Part shown: positions 1-8,520 of the stretch, one piece after another
How positions within the stretch are numbered: position 1 is the stretch's first letter
Layout: the number at the start of each line of letters is the position of its first letter
IMG/VR virus record: IMGVR_UViG_3300050821_009835
Coordinates: 124,001 to 188,000 of that record
Reading direction: 5' to 3' (one strand)
DNA: 64,000 bases
Origin: a virus
Notes under the pieces: model-generated
Databases searched by the model: none
Told to the model about the DNA's origin: nothing
The model's input: the letters and a program-made list of their open reading frames with translations, nothing else
Translations under genes and position numbers: made by a program

Positions 1-39
1 GGCAGTGGGCCGCAGTTGGGCGGTGCTCTGGAAGTAAGT

Positions 40-66
40 GAGGGATAGGCTAATAACCTATCCCTC
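40..66. terminator. Hairpin between convergent genes
   Basis: A perfect 10-bp inverted repeat (GAGGGATAGG with CCTATCCCTC) encloses a 7-base loop. It sits 10 bases past the stop of the minus gene ending at 77 and just after an open plus-strand frame that enters from the left edge and stops near base 37. A shared terminator for converging transcripts is inferred; neither side has a strong T run. Confidence 0.5.
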
Positions 67-76
67 AATTTGTTGA

Positions 77-961
77 TTAAATGAGCGATAGAGCCGTTCC
101 GCATTGAGCGCAGAACTTCTTATCGCCCTTAGATTTCTTACCACAGGTTTGACAAGTTGACCTAGTTTTGACAGTGACAGCTTTCGCTACAGGTTCTCCA
201 CCTACCGCACCCCGCAGTTTAATCACGATGACTTCAGTTTGTTCGTGGCATGCGAAATCAGACGCATGGCAGAATTGCTGATTACTTTCGCTTCCCGGCA
301 CCGTAATACCGCTGTCATCAACGTTATCACCCCCAGACTGAGAGGAAGCATCTGCGGAATTGAACGCCATCATGTTGGTATTGCCATTTTGCATGGCACC
401 GATATTTCCAGAAGTCGCTGAGTAAGAAACGTTATCCGAAGATCCTACAAAGCCAGAAGTAGACTGCCCAAAGCCAAAAGACCCGCACCAGATTGGATCC
501 CATGGATAACCCCAAGGACGCGGATAATAAGGCCTGTTCCAAGGCCAATAATAATCATAGTAATCGTGATAGTGAGTCCGTGTAATATGAACATCCTGAG
601 TCGTAGCGACCTTTTCTGTCCTGTATTCAATACGAACCAGCCCATCGTCGGCCTTTAGCCCACGATGCTTTTCGATCTGCTTGGTACGAGGGATGAATTT
701 GAAGCGGTTACCCGATTGCAGATTTCCGTTGCGGATGTAACGTTCCAATTCAAGAGACTGATTCGGTCCGATGATAAGCCAAGTACCTTCGGTAGCATCT
801 TGTCCATCTACGAGAATTTTTACTTGAATGCGTTTAGAGTTGAGGTTCTTGAGTAGAATAGAATATTCTGAACCGAAGGGAATACTAACAGTGTTGTCGG
901 TGTCACGTAAGACTTGACCGCCAACTTTAATGCATGCAACTAACTTCTGAAAATACACCAT
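77..961 (-). CDS. Hypothetical protein with C-terminal zinc ribbon
   Basis: This 294-residue protein has no family I recognise in its body. The middle is rich in Tyr, Trp and Pro (about residues 130-155) and then Gly/Ser/Asn rich, which looks like an exposed or low-complexity linker. The last 30 residues hold two CxxC pairs (CQTCGKK ... FCAQCG), a clear zinc ribbon. The start is supported by an AAGGAGAA Shine-Dalgarno sequence 5 bases before the ATG. It is the last gene of the minus-strand structural block and could be a virion or scaffold-associated protein, but that is inferred only from position. Confidence 0.75.
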   Translation of the reverse strand: MVYFQKLVACIKVGGQVLRDTDNTVSIPFGSEYSILLKNLNSKRIQVKILVDGQDATEGTWLIIGPNQSLELERYIRNGNLQSGNRFKFIPRTKQIEKHRGLKADDGLVRIEYRTEKVATTQDVHITRTHYHDYYDYYWPWNRPYYPRPWGYPWDPIWCGSFGFGQSTSGFVGSSDNVSYSATSGNIGAMQNGNTNMMAFNSADASSQSGGDNVDDSGITVPGSESNQQFCHASDFACHEQTEVIVIKLRGAVGGEPVAKAVTVKTRSTCQTCGKKSKGDKKFCAQCGTALSLI

Positions 962-1092
962 GGTGTTCTCCTTGTACAGGACGCACCCACTAGGACGTCC
1001 AGATTGAAAGTGGGTTGGATTTAACAGCTTGGCGGTTTTCTCTCCGCCATTAACTAAATACTAGAAGTTGTAGATTCGGGATAAATTAGCGA
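962..1092 (-). other. Spacer with hairpin and promoter-like motif
   Basis: This gap holds an inverted repeat TGGCGG/CCGCCA near 1032-1050 and an AGTATTT copy of the recurrent motif at 1056-1062. It probably ends the transcript of the upstream minus gene and restarts transcription for the zinc-ribbon gene. No coding frame longer than nine codons is present. Confidence 0.4.
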
Positions 1093-2730
1093 TCAGATTA
1101 GAAACACTTGAACTTGTAAATTGTTCAAACAAATGGTTACTGCAGCTGCACCTGTATTGATTAACTGGATCGCAAAGCCAAAATTGGAATCATTGATGAA
1201 TGTGCTTGTGACAATCCCACCCCAGTTGTCAGTTGGTCCTCCAATTACTTCTTTAAGAACTTGTGAGGTCCAGGGAGTGTTCAAAACTCTACTGGCATAA
1301 GAACCATAAGGGCCGTATAATTGTACGCTCTGAGTAAAGATTGTTCTGGAATTATCGGGATAACGGCTATAAAATTTCTGAAAAGAAATCTCTATCCCAG
1401 CTACAGTTTTGTTTGTGGGAATTTCAAAGTTAAAACCAGAGACAGGGATCGTTACAGAATCATTACCCGCCAAACCTATAACAACCCAGTTTGAAGAAAC
1501 CTCATCTGTTAGAGAATTTGAGATGTTGTTAAGACCGCGAACACTGGACAATGAGACAGACTGCTTCACTGCTGTGGATTTGTTTCCTGAATTTACCAGC
1601 ACTACAGAAGAGATAACTCCCTTCAAAACAGAAATCCCAGCAACATAAGCAGAAGTTGCCCCGGATTCCGTGGTTCCTGATCCAGAACTAATACCAATTG
1701 AAGCCCCAATCAAGACCCCCTTCGCACCCAGTTTTGCCGTATGGGTAATCCGACCAACAGCACTTCCTATTAGGATTCCTGGAGAATGAAGCAGAGCAGT
1801 TTCAGTAGCAAGCCCGGTAGAATTTCCGAGTAGTGCGCCCTTAGCTTTTAAGTCACTAAGGCAAAAAACAAAGCCTGTAATAGAGCCGCGAAGCCGCCCA
1901 GTATCCTGGGTGACACCAGTTACAGTTGAGGTAGCAATTAGAAAACTCGATAATTTACCGAGTGCCTTTATAAGAGCAGTTTCACTTGCCGCTCCCACTC
2001 CCACGCCCAGGAGCTTACCCGTAGAGCTCAGCAATCCGGTCATAGTAGTATGCCCGGAAGAATTTCCAAGCAAGCCCACCATGGCGACTAAATGACCAGC
2101 TAAAGTTGCGCGTCCAGTTGAACTCCCAATGAGGACTACTGTTCCTTTTAAAACACCAGATTCAGTTGCTCTAGCAGTCGAAGATCCTATCAGTACTCCA
2201 GCCGCCTTTACTGTTGCACTTCCTGAAGCGTGGCACGTCAGAGAAGCAACTAAGGTCGCCTTTCCACTAAGTAAAGCCGTCTGATATGTAGTAGCGGATA
2301 TACTTCCGGCCAAACTCCCCACTGCTTGAAGCAAACTGAATTCGGAAGCAGCTCCAGTTACTAAACCAGCAAGTAGACCTGTTAAAGTGAGTTGAGCCGT
2401 CGACTGGGCACTAGCGACTAAAGCGCCGACAAGTGTACCCGTTGCTAAAAGCACAGCAGATTCAGAAGCTAACCCAGCCGAAACACCAATACTCGAGCTG
2501 TATGCAACGATGTTAAACAACTGAATTGCAGGGAGAGAAATTACTGAGGCAGCCTTTTCTGCATAAATTACGGGTGCAGAAGAGGGAGGCTCAAGGACAA
2601 TAACAGAAGTGGTGTAAGCAGCAGGAACCAAAACTCTTCCAAGAAGAGTCAGAATGGGTGCAGTGGTTTGCCCCGCACTTAACGGGTACAGTATCGGGGT
2701 AGAGGCTGGATTCTCCAATACTATATTCAT
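1093..2730 (-). CDS. Ala/Gly/Ser repeat protein, probable tail or surface protein
   Basis: This 545-residue protein consists largely of degenerate tandem repeats of roughly 30-40 residues, each with a pattern like LxGSSTGRATExxLLKAxGxLxG, from about residue 75 to 370. Charged residues are almost absent there. The last 170 residues differ: they are Asn/Thr rich and look like a compact beta domain. Repeats of small residues with periodic Gly are typical of elongated phage fibre or spike proteins, but I recognise no named domain. It lies directly before a carboxypeptidase-regulatory-like protein in the structural block. The DNA repeats are diverged, so the expansion is old. Confidence 0.7.
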   Translation of the reverse strand: MNIVLENPASTPILYPLSAGQTTAPILTLLGRVLVPAAYTTSVIVLEPPSSAPVIYAEKAASVISLPAIQLFNIVAYSSSIGVSAGLASESAVLLATGTLVGALVASAQSTAQLTLTGLLAGLVTGAASEFSLLQAVGSLAGSISATTYQTALLSGKATLVASLTCHASGSATVKAAGVLIGSSTARATESGVLKGTVVLIGSSTGRATLAGHLVAMVGLLGNSSGHTTMTGLLSSTGKLLGVGVGAASETALIKALGKLSSFLIATSTVTGVTQDTGRLRGSITGFVFCLSDLKAKGALLGNSTGLATETALLHSPGILIGSAVGRITHTAKLGAKGVLIGASIGISSGSGTTESGATSAYVAGISVLKGVISSVVLVNSGNKSTAVKQSVSLSSVRGLNNISNSLTDEVSSNWVVIGLAGNDSVTIPVSGFNFEIPTNKTVAGIEISFQKFYSRYPDNSRTIFTQSVQLYGPYGSYASRVLNTPWTSQVLKEVIGGPTDNWGGIVTSTFINDSNFGFAIQLINTGAAAVTICLNNLQVQVFLI

Positions 2731-2739
2731 GTATCCCCG

Positions 2740-3264
2740 TTAGAGTGAAGGTTGAAGTGTGTTTATAGTTACTCCAGCCAGATTTCCCGAAACAATTGTA
2801 GAGACCAGATAATGATTTTGACCAGAGTAAAAAGTGGGGCATTGATAGTTTCCGTTGCTATCTGATGTCGTCTGTCCCACCATCAAATCACTGGAAGTTA
2901 AATACGCCTTAATCACTGCTCCTCCAAGCGGATTGGAGTATTGATCAGTGCATGTTCCACGGAAGAAATAGGGGCGAAAGGTTCCGAGAGAATACGCCGG
3001 AGGGACCTCCCATACTCCTGAAAGTCCTGCGTTGTCCTCTCCCATGGTCACGAAGCCCTGGGTCATATCTCCTGCCGCCAAAGAAGAAGCATACCACAAT
3101 TCCAGCCATGGCACATACTGTTTAAACAACGTACCGAGATTACGTTGTTGATAGTTCCAATAGAACTGAGGACTGGCCAAATTGCCTCGTTCTTCGTCCC
3201 AAATAGTCAGTATGGAGTTCCAAGTACCCGCCCCCACTGTAGCAGAATTTAAAAAAGTTGACAT
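2740..3264 (-). CDS. Structural protein with carboxypeptidase-regulatory-like beta domain
   Basis: The C-terminal half (about residues 100-174) has the pattern of CarboxypepD_reg-like Ig-fold domains: GTCTDQYSNPLGGAVIKAY, then a TTSDSNGNY turn and a YLVSTIVSG strand. Such domains are common in phage tail and surface proteins. The first 95 residues are unrecognised. It sits 9 bases upstream of the repeat-rich 545-residue gene and is probably co-transcribed with it. A role in tail-tip or fibre structure is inferred from context. Confidence 0.65.
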   Translation of the reverse strand: MSTFLNSATVGAGTWNSILTIWDEERGNLASPQFYWNYQQRNLGTLFKQYVPWLELWYASSLAAGDMTQGFVTMGEDNAGLSGVWEVPPAYSLGTFRPYFFRGTCTDQYSNPLGGAVIKAYLTSSDLMVGQTTSDSNGNYQCPTFYSGQNHYLVSTIVSGNLAGVTINTLQPSL

Positions 3265-3276
3265 TGATTCCTCAAT

Positions 3277-3492
3277 TTAGGCGGGGACTAGTACATCTTT
3301 GCCAGCTTGCAACTGTTGACGCTGATGATGATTTTCTACACACTCCCGTGCAGAATCGAGCATTGCCAGCGCATACATCTTATCATCAATGTTGCCCGCC
3401 ACACTCATCGAACCATCCCGACGACATCGTATACGTATCTCTGAAACGATGTCATCCTCACGCATTTCTCGAGCTTGTTCAGAAGTTATCAC
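3277..3492 (-). CDS. Small hypothetical protein
   Basis: A 71-residue acidic/basic mixed protein sits tightly between structural genes on the same strand, with 6-12 base gaps on both sides. No motif is recognised. The central stretch (EIRIRCRRDGSMSV) looks like paired beta strands and the C-terminal part like a helix. The regular spacing in the operon is the main argument that it is real. Confidence 0.6.
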   Translation of the reverse strand: MITSEQAREMREDDIVSEIRIRCRRDGSMSVAGNIDDKMYALAMLDSARECVENHHQRQQLQAGKDVLVPA

Positions 3493-3498
3493 TGTCGT

Positions 3499-3927
3499 TT
3501 ATTCATCCACCACGAACCAGAAGTTCATAGAAGCAGAGTTTGTGGCAAGGTTCCAAATCAAAATTCCTGCACTCGGGGCCAAAATAAGACCACGTGGGAA
3601 TGTCCAGATTACACCTGCTCCAGCGGTGGCAGGAAGACCAATCCTGCGGAAGAAGTTGGATGGAACAGTGGGTGCCACTGACCAGGCCACAGCGCACTTA
3701 GAGTTGCCAGCCGGATCGTTTGGATTTTCCTGCTGGACAGTGACAGGGGAAGTTTGCGTTTCCGTATTACCCGAACGACCAAGCCCGTAAGTAGAGGCCG
3801 TAGCAGTGATTAAGTTGATGCCAACTTCCATAATACGTGGAGCGTTGGCCGAAGAAGCCATAATATCGCCTGCAGCTGCTCCGGTTGTAGTTACAGTGGT
3901 GTTGAGAGAAAGAGAATAGATTGCCAT
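3499..3927 (-). CDS. Probable virion beta-sheet protein
   Basis: This 142-residue protein is rich in Ala, Thr and Gly with few charges, as in small head or tail decoration proteins. A good Shine-Dalgarno (AAAGGA) precedes the ATG. It is spaced 9 bases from the next gene of the structural operon. No named family is recognised, so the function is inferred from composition and neighbours. Confidence 0.65.
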   Translation of the reverse strand: MAIYSLSLNTTVTTTGAAAGDIMASSANAPRIMEVGINLITATASTYGLGRSGNTETQTSPVTVQQENPNDPAGNSKCAVAWSVAPTVPSNFFRRIGLPATAGAGVIWTFPRGLILAPSAGILIWNLATNSASMNFWFVVDE

Positions 3928-3936
3928 AGTTGTCCT

Positions 3937-4407
3937 TTATGTTTCCGTAATTGTCAATTCATCAACTGCAAATGATGGGGTTATTCCATTGTTGACAGTT
4001 AACGAGCTTGTCAAAGCCCCAGAATAAAGTAGAGGTGTCGCTCCGCTAGATTCAAGCCCAATGCCAAAGTAAGTTTCTACTTCTGGTCCACTTGACGCTT
4101 GTGGGAAGGTAATTGCTGCTGCATTATTGATCGTTTGACCAGAGAGCGTCCAACCGGATGCTGAGCGAACAACCGCTTGGCGTGCATAACCTGTGTAGGC
4201 CGCCTCGCTAGTGCTTTGAGAATTTCCACCAGAGGCTCCCGGGTCCGCAGTATGCAGGCTAACGTACAAAGAGGTAGCCGGGGTCCCGCCACCATTTTGT
4301 GCTAGTGTAAAACCGGAGGTATTTAAAAGAGAAGAACCTCCGGTTGTTACGGCTTGAAAAATCAGGGCTAACAAGCCTGCTGAGTAATTCGTTGCTTTAC
4401 CTGCCAT
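3937..4407 (-). CDS. Phage tail-associated protein of the SLHTADPG type
   Basis: This 156-residue protein contains the motif LYVSLHTADPGASGG, followed by EAAYTGYARQAV and a QTINNAAAITFPQA segment. I recognise this arrangement from small phage structural proteins encoded beside tail-fibre genes. The start has an AGGAGAA Shine-Dalgarno. Position inside the structural operon agrees with a virion role; its exact place in the particle is unknown. Confidence 0.75.
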   Translation of the reverse strand: MAGKATNYSAGLLALIFQAVTTGGSSLLNTSGFTLAQNGGGTPATSLYVSLHTADPGASGGNSQSTSEAAYTGYARQAVVRSASGWTLSGQTINNAAAITFPQASSGPEVETYFGIGLESSGATPLLYSGALTSSLTVNNGITPSFAVDELTITET

Positions 4408-4425
4408 AGGTTCTCCTGAAGTGCC

Positions 4426-5220
4426 CTAGTTAGCCACAAGTGCAAGATCAGCCTCGAGCTGTTTCAATACCAAAGGCCATGCGGTTGTAAAGTGATCTAG
4501 CCAGAAGTTGAAGAGCAAGGCGTGACTCTCGTCGCAATAAGTATTCCAGAACGCCCAAGTCATCTTCTGTAATTGACCCCATGTAATGCAAGTTGGGCCA
4601 ACAGAGTCATAGGCAGCAACGATAACGCTGTGGCCACCCCAGCTTCCTGGCTGGCTGTTAGCATCGGTTTTTGGGTCACCAACAACATCCCACACTCCTC
4701 CAACTTGTGACTGAGCTGAGACCGGCAATTGTAAACCAATGTCCACTATCCCAAAGGTTTGAACAGATTGCATAATGTGAAGTGTACTGTTTGGAGAAGG
4801 ATCAGCATAAGCGAACAGAGGGAACTTCTTCTTGTGTGGGTAGGGCTTTCTCTTATGCCCTAAACCATTCTTTCGAACATAATTAAGGACGTCAATGATA
4901 ACGCCCCCTTGATCGGTCGAAGGATCTCCCGGTACATAACCGCAGGCATGTTCATAAAGATTTAGAATCAAGACATCGGGGGGTGTAATTAAACCCACAG
5001 GCGTGTTCAGGGAAACGACCTGATCTCCATGGCCGATGGCGGCGCAAGTACAATTTCCAAGTGTGTCATTAAGCATCATACCCCAATTAGTGACATCACC
5101 AAACCAGCTCAAGCTGGGAGGGGGAGTAGGCAACCCGGCGAATAGTCTTTCAGCTTTGAGCGTTCTTTCATCCACTAGTGGAGCTTTCTTCCCTAATTTC
5201 AGCGTAGTTACATCGAGCAT
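4426..5220 (-). CDS. Papain-like cysteine-protease-fold protein (putative)
   Basis: This 264-residue protein has a conserved Cys motif LGNCTCAAIGHG near residue 58 and a GGHSVIVAAYD segment near residue 185, then a long Trp-rich helix. A Cys early and a His-containing strand later are what papain-like (C1/C39-like) hydrolases show, so a peptidase or amidase fold is plausible. No signal peptide is seen. It ends with TAG, which shows that TAG is a working stop codon in this genome. It overlaps the glycosyltransferase-sulfotransferase gene by 13 bases. Catalysis is not proven. Confidence 0.6.
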   Translation of the reverse strand: MLDVTTLKLGKKAPLVDERTLKAERLFAGLPTPPPSLSWFGDVTNWGMMLNDTLGNCTCAAIGHGDQVVSLNTPVGLITPPDVLILNLYEHACGYVPGDPSTDQGGVIIDVLNYVRKNGLGHKRKPYPHKKKFPLFAYADPSPNSTLHIMQSVQTFGIVDIGLQLPVSAQSQVGGVWDVVGDPKTDANSQPGSWGGHSVIVAAYDSVGPTCITWGQLQKMTWAFWNTYCDESHALLFNFWLDHFTTAWPLVLKQLEADLALVAN

Positions 5221-6719
5221 GATAAGACTCCTTTTGAAACCACTTTTGACACGTACTCTAAAGGGTACGGTATTTGGGGAATTGGCTTATCCAAGAAGCC
5301 AGAAAGGGCAGCCCAATGATCATTCCCCTCCATGTTCATGACTAACAAATCTTGTGGACGATCTTTAAAATATTCTAGAACTTCAATGTTATGACGGCGG
5401 TAGATTTCCAACATCACATCAGGATTAAAGTCTTTTTGGCCATATAATGCTGAATGAAGTTGGTTGCTGATAGGATAGATATCCCATAAATAGCGGGTTG
5501 GGTTATACCTTGGATCCCACAATCTCGAAATGCTCTTCAACCACTTCTCCTCATCACGAATTGTCAAAATGAATTTGGAGCCGGGGTAAGCTCGGTCCAA
5601 TTTCTGATAAAGAAGAGGAATCGGTAAATCGCAAAGAGAATACCAGCGTTCGAGTGTTTTTGAGCGATATCGCATGACCGTAAAATTGCCACAGGAACAT
5701 TTGCGAATTGTATCTTCAGTAGCACCATATTGCACTGAAGTTTTGCATTCACTATCTCCATGGTGGCCGTGAAAATGCGCGTTGTAATCATGACCACAAG
5801 TGCACAACGGGGAGGTCATCTCGTGCCAAATTAGCGGGGCTTCCCCATTCCCCCAGTGTAGGCTGTCAAATCCAAGAATCTGAAAAGCTTTGTGCAATGA
5901 ATTGGTGGCAGTTTTATGCATGCCAATGCCAAAAACTCTAGTGGGAACCGCTTTCAATTCGGTGGGATTGGAGCCAAAATTCTTAAACACTGTGCCGAGA
6001 CCAAATTTACCGAAATTAACTACGGTTTCAACGCGATTAGAAAGCACCCTGGCCTCATGCTTATTTTCATATTGGCGTGCGTGCGGATATTCTCTAAAGC
6101 GAACCTCGGAACTATGGGGAATTGTTTCCAAGTAGCGATTATCTATGTGTCGCATTGTGTAACCCATGCGCTCTAGGCGATAAATCAAATCCATGTCCTC
6201 TCCTCGCCAAGTAGAGAAGATTTCATCATAACCTCCAGCTTTAACAAAATCCTGCGCCCTAATAGCTAATCTACCCGCATATCCTCGAGCAGGACGAAGG
6301 GGGCCATGCGGAAGACTGTGAATCAAGGGGAAGTCAGGACAAAGGAAAATTCCAGATTCATTAAATTTTTCATTTATGAAACGAGCAAAGCCGTGGCCAG
6401 TGAAATTATCAGCATCAAGAGTCACTAGAATATCCGCACCTTCTAGGATACCCAGTCTTGCTGCTATGTTCTTTGCGTGAGCTACGTGAAAAGGTACATC
6501 TTCTCTGTAACTATAGACATTTAGATAGCCATTAAGAATTGTAAGTTCGTGAACAGTTTGAAGATATTCTAGAAGCCCGTCTTGACTATTGTAGTCCAGA
6601 AGAACGAATTTACAATTAGGATAATTAGCATTATCTGCTAAATTTCGAGGCAAGGTTTGTTTAATATGCTGAGCGCGACCTTTGCAGGTAATACAGAAAA
6701 CAATGCTTCTATCAATCAT
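5208..6719 (-). CDS. Glycosyltransferase family 2-like / sulfotransferase-like fusion
   Basis: This 503-residue protein has two recognisable parts. Residues 1-220 resemble a GT-A glycosyltransferase: an N-terminal beta strand with CKGRAQH, then VTLDADN as the DxD-type metal site and a WRGEDMDLIYR segment typical of GT2 enzymes. From about residue 260 the protein resembles sulfotransferases: FGIGMHKTATNSL fits the 5'-phosphosulfate loop and KFILTIRDEEKWLKS the 3'-phosphate site. A Cys/His-rich insert (CTCGHDYNAHFHG ... CSCG) inside the second part probably binds zinc. Joint glycosylation and sulfation of a surface glycan or virion protein is inferred. The ATG has a weak Shine-Dalgarno, and an AGTATTAA motif lies 21 bases upstream. 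Confidence 0.75.
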   Translation of the reverse strand: MIDRSIVFCITCKGRAQHIKQTLPRNLADNANYPNCKFVLLDYNSQDGLLEYLQTVHELTILNGYLNVYSYREDVPFHVAHAKNIAARLGILEGADILVTLDADNFTGHGFARFINEKFNESGIFLCPDFPLIHSLPHGPLRPARGYAGRLAIRAQDFVKAGGYDEIFSTWRGEDMDLIYRLERMGYTMRHIDNRYLETIPHSSEVRFREYPHARQYENKHEARVLSNRVETVVNFGKFGLGTVFKNFGSNPTELKAVPTRVFGIGMHKTATNSLHKAFQILGFDSLHWGNGEAPLIWHEMTSPLCTCGHDYNAHFHGHHGDSECKTSVQYGATEDTIRKCSCGNFTVMRYRSKTLERWYSLCDLPIPLLYQKLDRAYPGSKFILTIRDEEKWLKSISRLWDPRYNPTRYLWDIYPISNQLHSALYGQKDFNPDVMLEIYRRHNIEVLEYFKDRPQDLLVMNMEGNDHWAALSGFLDKPIPQIPYPLEYVSKVVSKGVLSCSM

Positions 6720-6739
6720 GGACTATTCCTGTTTGGGTT

Positions 6740-6746
6740 TAATACT
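6740..6746 (-). promoter_or_regulatory. AGTATTA motif before the GT-sulfotransferase gene
   Basis: One copy of the recurrent minus-strand motif (CAAGTATTAAAC) lies 21 bases before the ATG at 6719. It may be a phage-specific promoter element; no expression evidence is available. Confidence 0.35.
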
Positions 6747-6773
6747 TGCCTAGCGTCGCCGTTAGGAAATAGA

Positions 6774-7457
6774 TCAATGTGATATCAAAAACTGCACATC
6801 TGCTGAATCTGCGTCAATCCAGATTGTTCCGTCAGTTTGTTGAAACAGGGCAGCTGAAGGAATCCAAACCTGAGCAAATTCACCTGAGGCTACCATATAT
6901 TGTCCTTCGCAAGAACTGCCCACCGTAGCTTGACGGCCTTGGGCATCGGGCGAAGAATGGAGAACGAAATAATGCGTGGAAGGAGTGGAAGAAACGCTTC
7001 CCGTACTTGGAGTTGAGGAATACGGTGCAAGATTGACAATGGCAGTAAAACCAGTTGAGGTCACGTTTAAAACCTGAAGGGTCAAACCACTGATAGGAGA
7101 AGATACAGGCGGGGAGGCCAATGTTACAACTGTCCCAAACGTGACGGTTTGACCGGCAACAAAGGGGGGATTTGCCAAAGTGACTGTCAAGACATTGGGA
7201 TTGACGATAATGATACCACCTAATCCAACAACCGAGCCTGAAACTGTGACGATGGCGACGTTAGTTAAAACACCGGATTCAGCTTTTGTATCAGCGTTGT
7301 AAACAAGTAGAAGATCTCGGCCTGTTGCTGTGAAATTGTTGAGGTTAACTGGGTCGGCAGAGACCAATTCACCTGTCCCATAAGCATCCAGTTGACCCTG
7401 GAGTGCGCCCGAACTGAGTAAAGTATTAAGCGAAGCTTGTAAAAGTGTGCGAGGCAT
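6774..7457 (-). CDS. Probable virion protein
   Basis: This 227-residue, mostly beta-predicted protein is rich in Thr, Val, Ser and Gly. It contains DPVNLNNFTATGRDLLLVYN near residue 35, a pattern I have seen in small phage head or tail decoration proteins. It ends with hydrophobic beta strands. It lies in the structural operon between the sugar-modifying fusion and small membrane proteins. No named family can be assigned. Confidence 0.65.
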   Translation of the reverse strand: MPRTLLQASLNTLLSSGALQGQLDAYGTGELVSADPVNLNNFTATGRDLLLVYNADTKAESGVLTNVAIVTVSGSVVGLGGIIIVNPNVLTVTLANPPFVAGQTVTFGTVVTLASPPVSSPISGLTLQVLNVTSTGFTAIVNLAPYSSTPSTGSVSSTPSTHYFVLHSSPDAQGRQATVGSSCEGQYMVASGEFAQVWIPSAALFQQTDGTIWIDADSADVQFLISH

Positions 7458-7533
7458 GACGAGAATTGCCCTCCTATTCTAAAACAGGAAGGTGATTTTC
7501 GTTGGATTAACGGGGCTATTCTTTTCCTGAGGT

Positions 7534-7668
7534 TCAATGACTCTCATTCTGCACCTCATGAATCTGATGTATATTGTGAAAATCCTGACTGACACAAAAA
7601 GATAGAACAACCAAACAGATAGCAATGACAATCAAACAAATCGGTTCGACATTTCTATTTATGCCCAT
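7534..7668 (-). CDS. Small membrane protein (44 residues)
   Basis: The frame from 7668 encodes 44 residues with one hydrophobic segment (ICLIVIAICLVVLSFCV). Its ATG overlaps the end of the upstream 71-residue membrane-protein gene by 10 bases, which suggests translational coupling. A longer upstream extension of this frame overlaps the neighbour and is less likely. The function is unknown; holin or accessory membrane roles are possible. Confidence 0.4.
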   Translation of the reverse strand: MGINRNVEPICLIVIAICLVVLSFCVSQDFHNIHQIHEVQNESH

Positions 7669-7874
7669 TGCAACCACCAGAAAAACCACATCATAGATAT
7701 TCCAATGAAAATAATCCCAAGAGGAAAATTCATTAGCATAAATCCGAATGCTGTGATCGCCCATCCCAGAACAAATCCCCAAGCTCTAACGCTTTGATCT
7801 GGGAGATTTATTGCTGCCCACGCAAGAATGAAACTTGCGATGCTCCAAACCCTTATGCTGGGATCTAGTTTCAT
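7659..7874 (-). CDS. Small membrane protein with two or three TM segments
   Basis: This 71-residue protein has hydrophobic stretches at about residues 9-25, 30-45 and 49-70. Its ATG overlaps the stop of the cupin-like gene in an ATGA arrangement, which fixes the start. Size and topology fit a holin-like or other small phage membrane protein, but no family motif is visible. Confidence 0.6.
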   Translation of the reverse strand: MKLDPSIRVWSIASFILAWAAINLPDQSVRAWGFVLGWAITAFGFMLMNFPLGIIFIGISMMWFFWWLQWA

Positions 7875-8365
7875 GGCATCATATCTCTAATGTAGGCATA
7901 CAATGTATTAAACGGGATCCACCCCTTGTCGTGAGTAAGAAATCCCCAAGTGCGTTTCTTTGCCCCCGTGAACACCAAAGACCAGGCAGGGGCTTTTAAT
8001 TTCAAACGATGAAAATCGGTGGCCTTATGATAAATGATCGATCCTGGGCGCTTCCATTTCTCAGTCTGAAGAGAATCAGAATCGTCAGCCTCAGGATACT
8101 CACAAACCTCGGTATACCCTGTCTTTAAAATAATGGAGACGAAACTCCAGGGATGGTCGTGGCATGCACGTTCATAATCACTGCGAACAATATGGTGAAG
8201 GTAGATATGCGGGCGGTATTTTCCGCGATAGATGTAATACCTTCGTAGATAGAGGTCGTTGTAATTCTCTGTCCCATCTAAATTTACTCCCCAAATATCT
8301 TGATATGGGACTCCGAGACAACGTAAAATACGGTCACCTAACGTGTTGATGTCGGAGACTGGCAT
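7871..8365 (-). CDS. Cupin-fold metal-binding protein
   Basis: This 164-residue protein has HDHPW near residue 80, then a GSIIYHKATDFHRL strand about 45 residues later. These are the two His motifs expected of a cupin. It resembles small phage cupin proteins with no known reaction. An AGTATTA motif lies 9 bases upstream of the ATG. It is the first gene of the block downstream of tRNA cluster 1. Substrate and metal are unknown. Confidence 0.7.
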   Translation of the reverse strand: MPVSDINTLGDRILRCLGVPYQDIWGVNLDGTENYNDLYLRRYYIYRGKYRPHIYLHHIVRSDYERACHDHPWSFVSIILKTGYTEVCEYPEADDSDSLQTEKWKRPGSIIYHKATDFHRLKLKAPAWSLVFTGAKKRTWGFLTHDKGWIPFNTLYAYIRDMMP

Positions 8366-8441
8366 TATCGTTGTAATACTGGGAATTTAAGAATACAGCA
8401 CAACAAGGTGAGAAAGGAATGCAGTAAGAATTTCTAGAGAT

Positions 8442-8520
8442 TGGTGGGACAGGTAGGATTCGAACCTACAACGCGCGCATCTTCGGTGCGCCGCTCTACC
8501 GAAATTGGAGCTACTGCCCC
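8442..8520 (-). tRNA. tRNA-Phe (GAA), C33 variant
   Basis: A full cloverleaf can be drawn: acceptor GGGGCAG/CTGTCCC, D stem GCTC/GAGC, anticodon stem GCGCA/TGCGC, T arm GTAGG/CCTAC with TTCGAAT, and an encoded CCA. The anticodon loop is CCGAAGA, giving GAA (Phe) but with C instead of the near-universal U at position 33. Confidence 0.85.
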
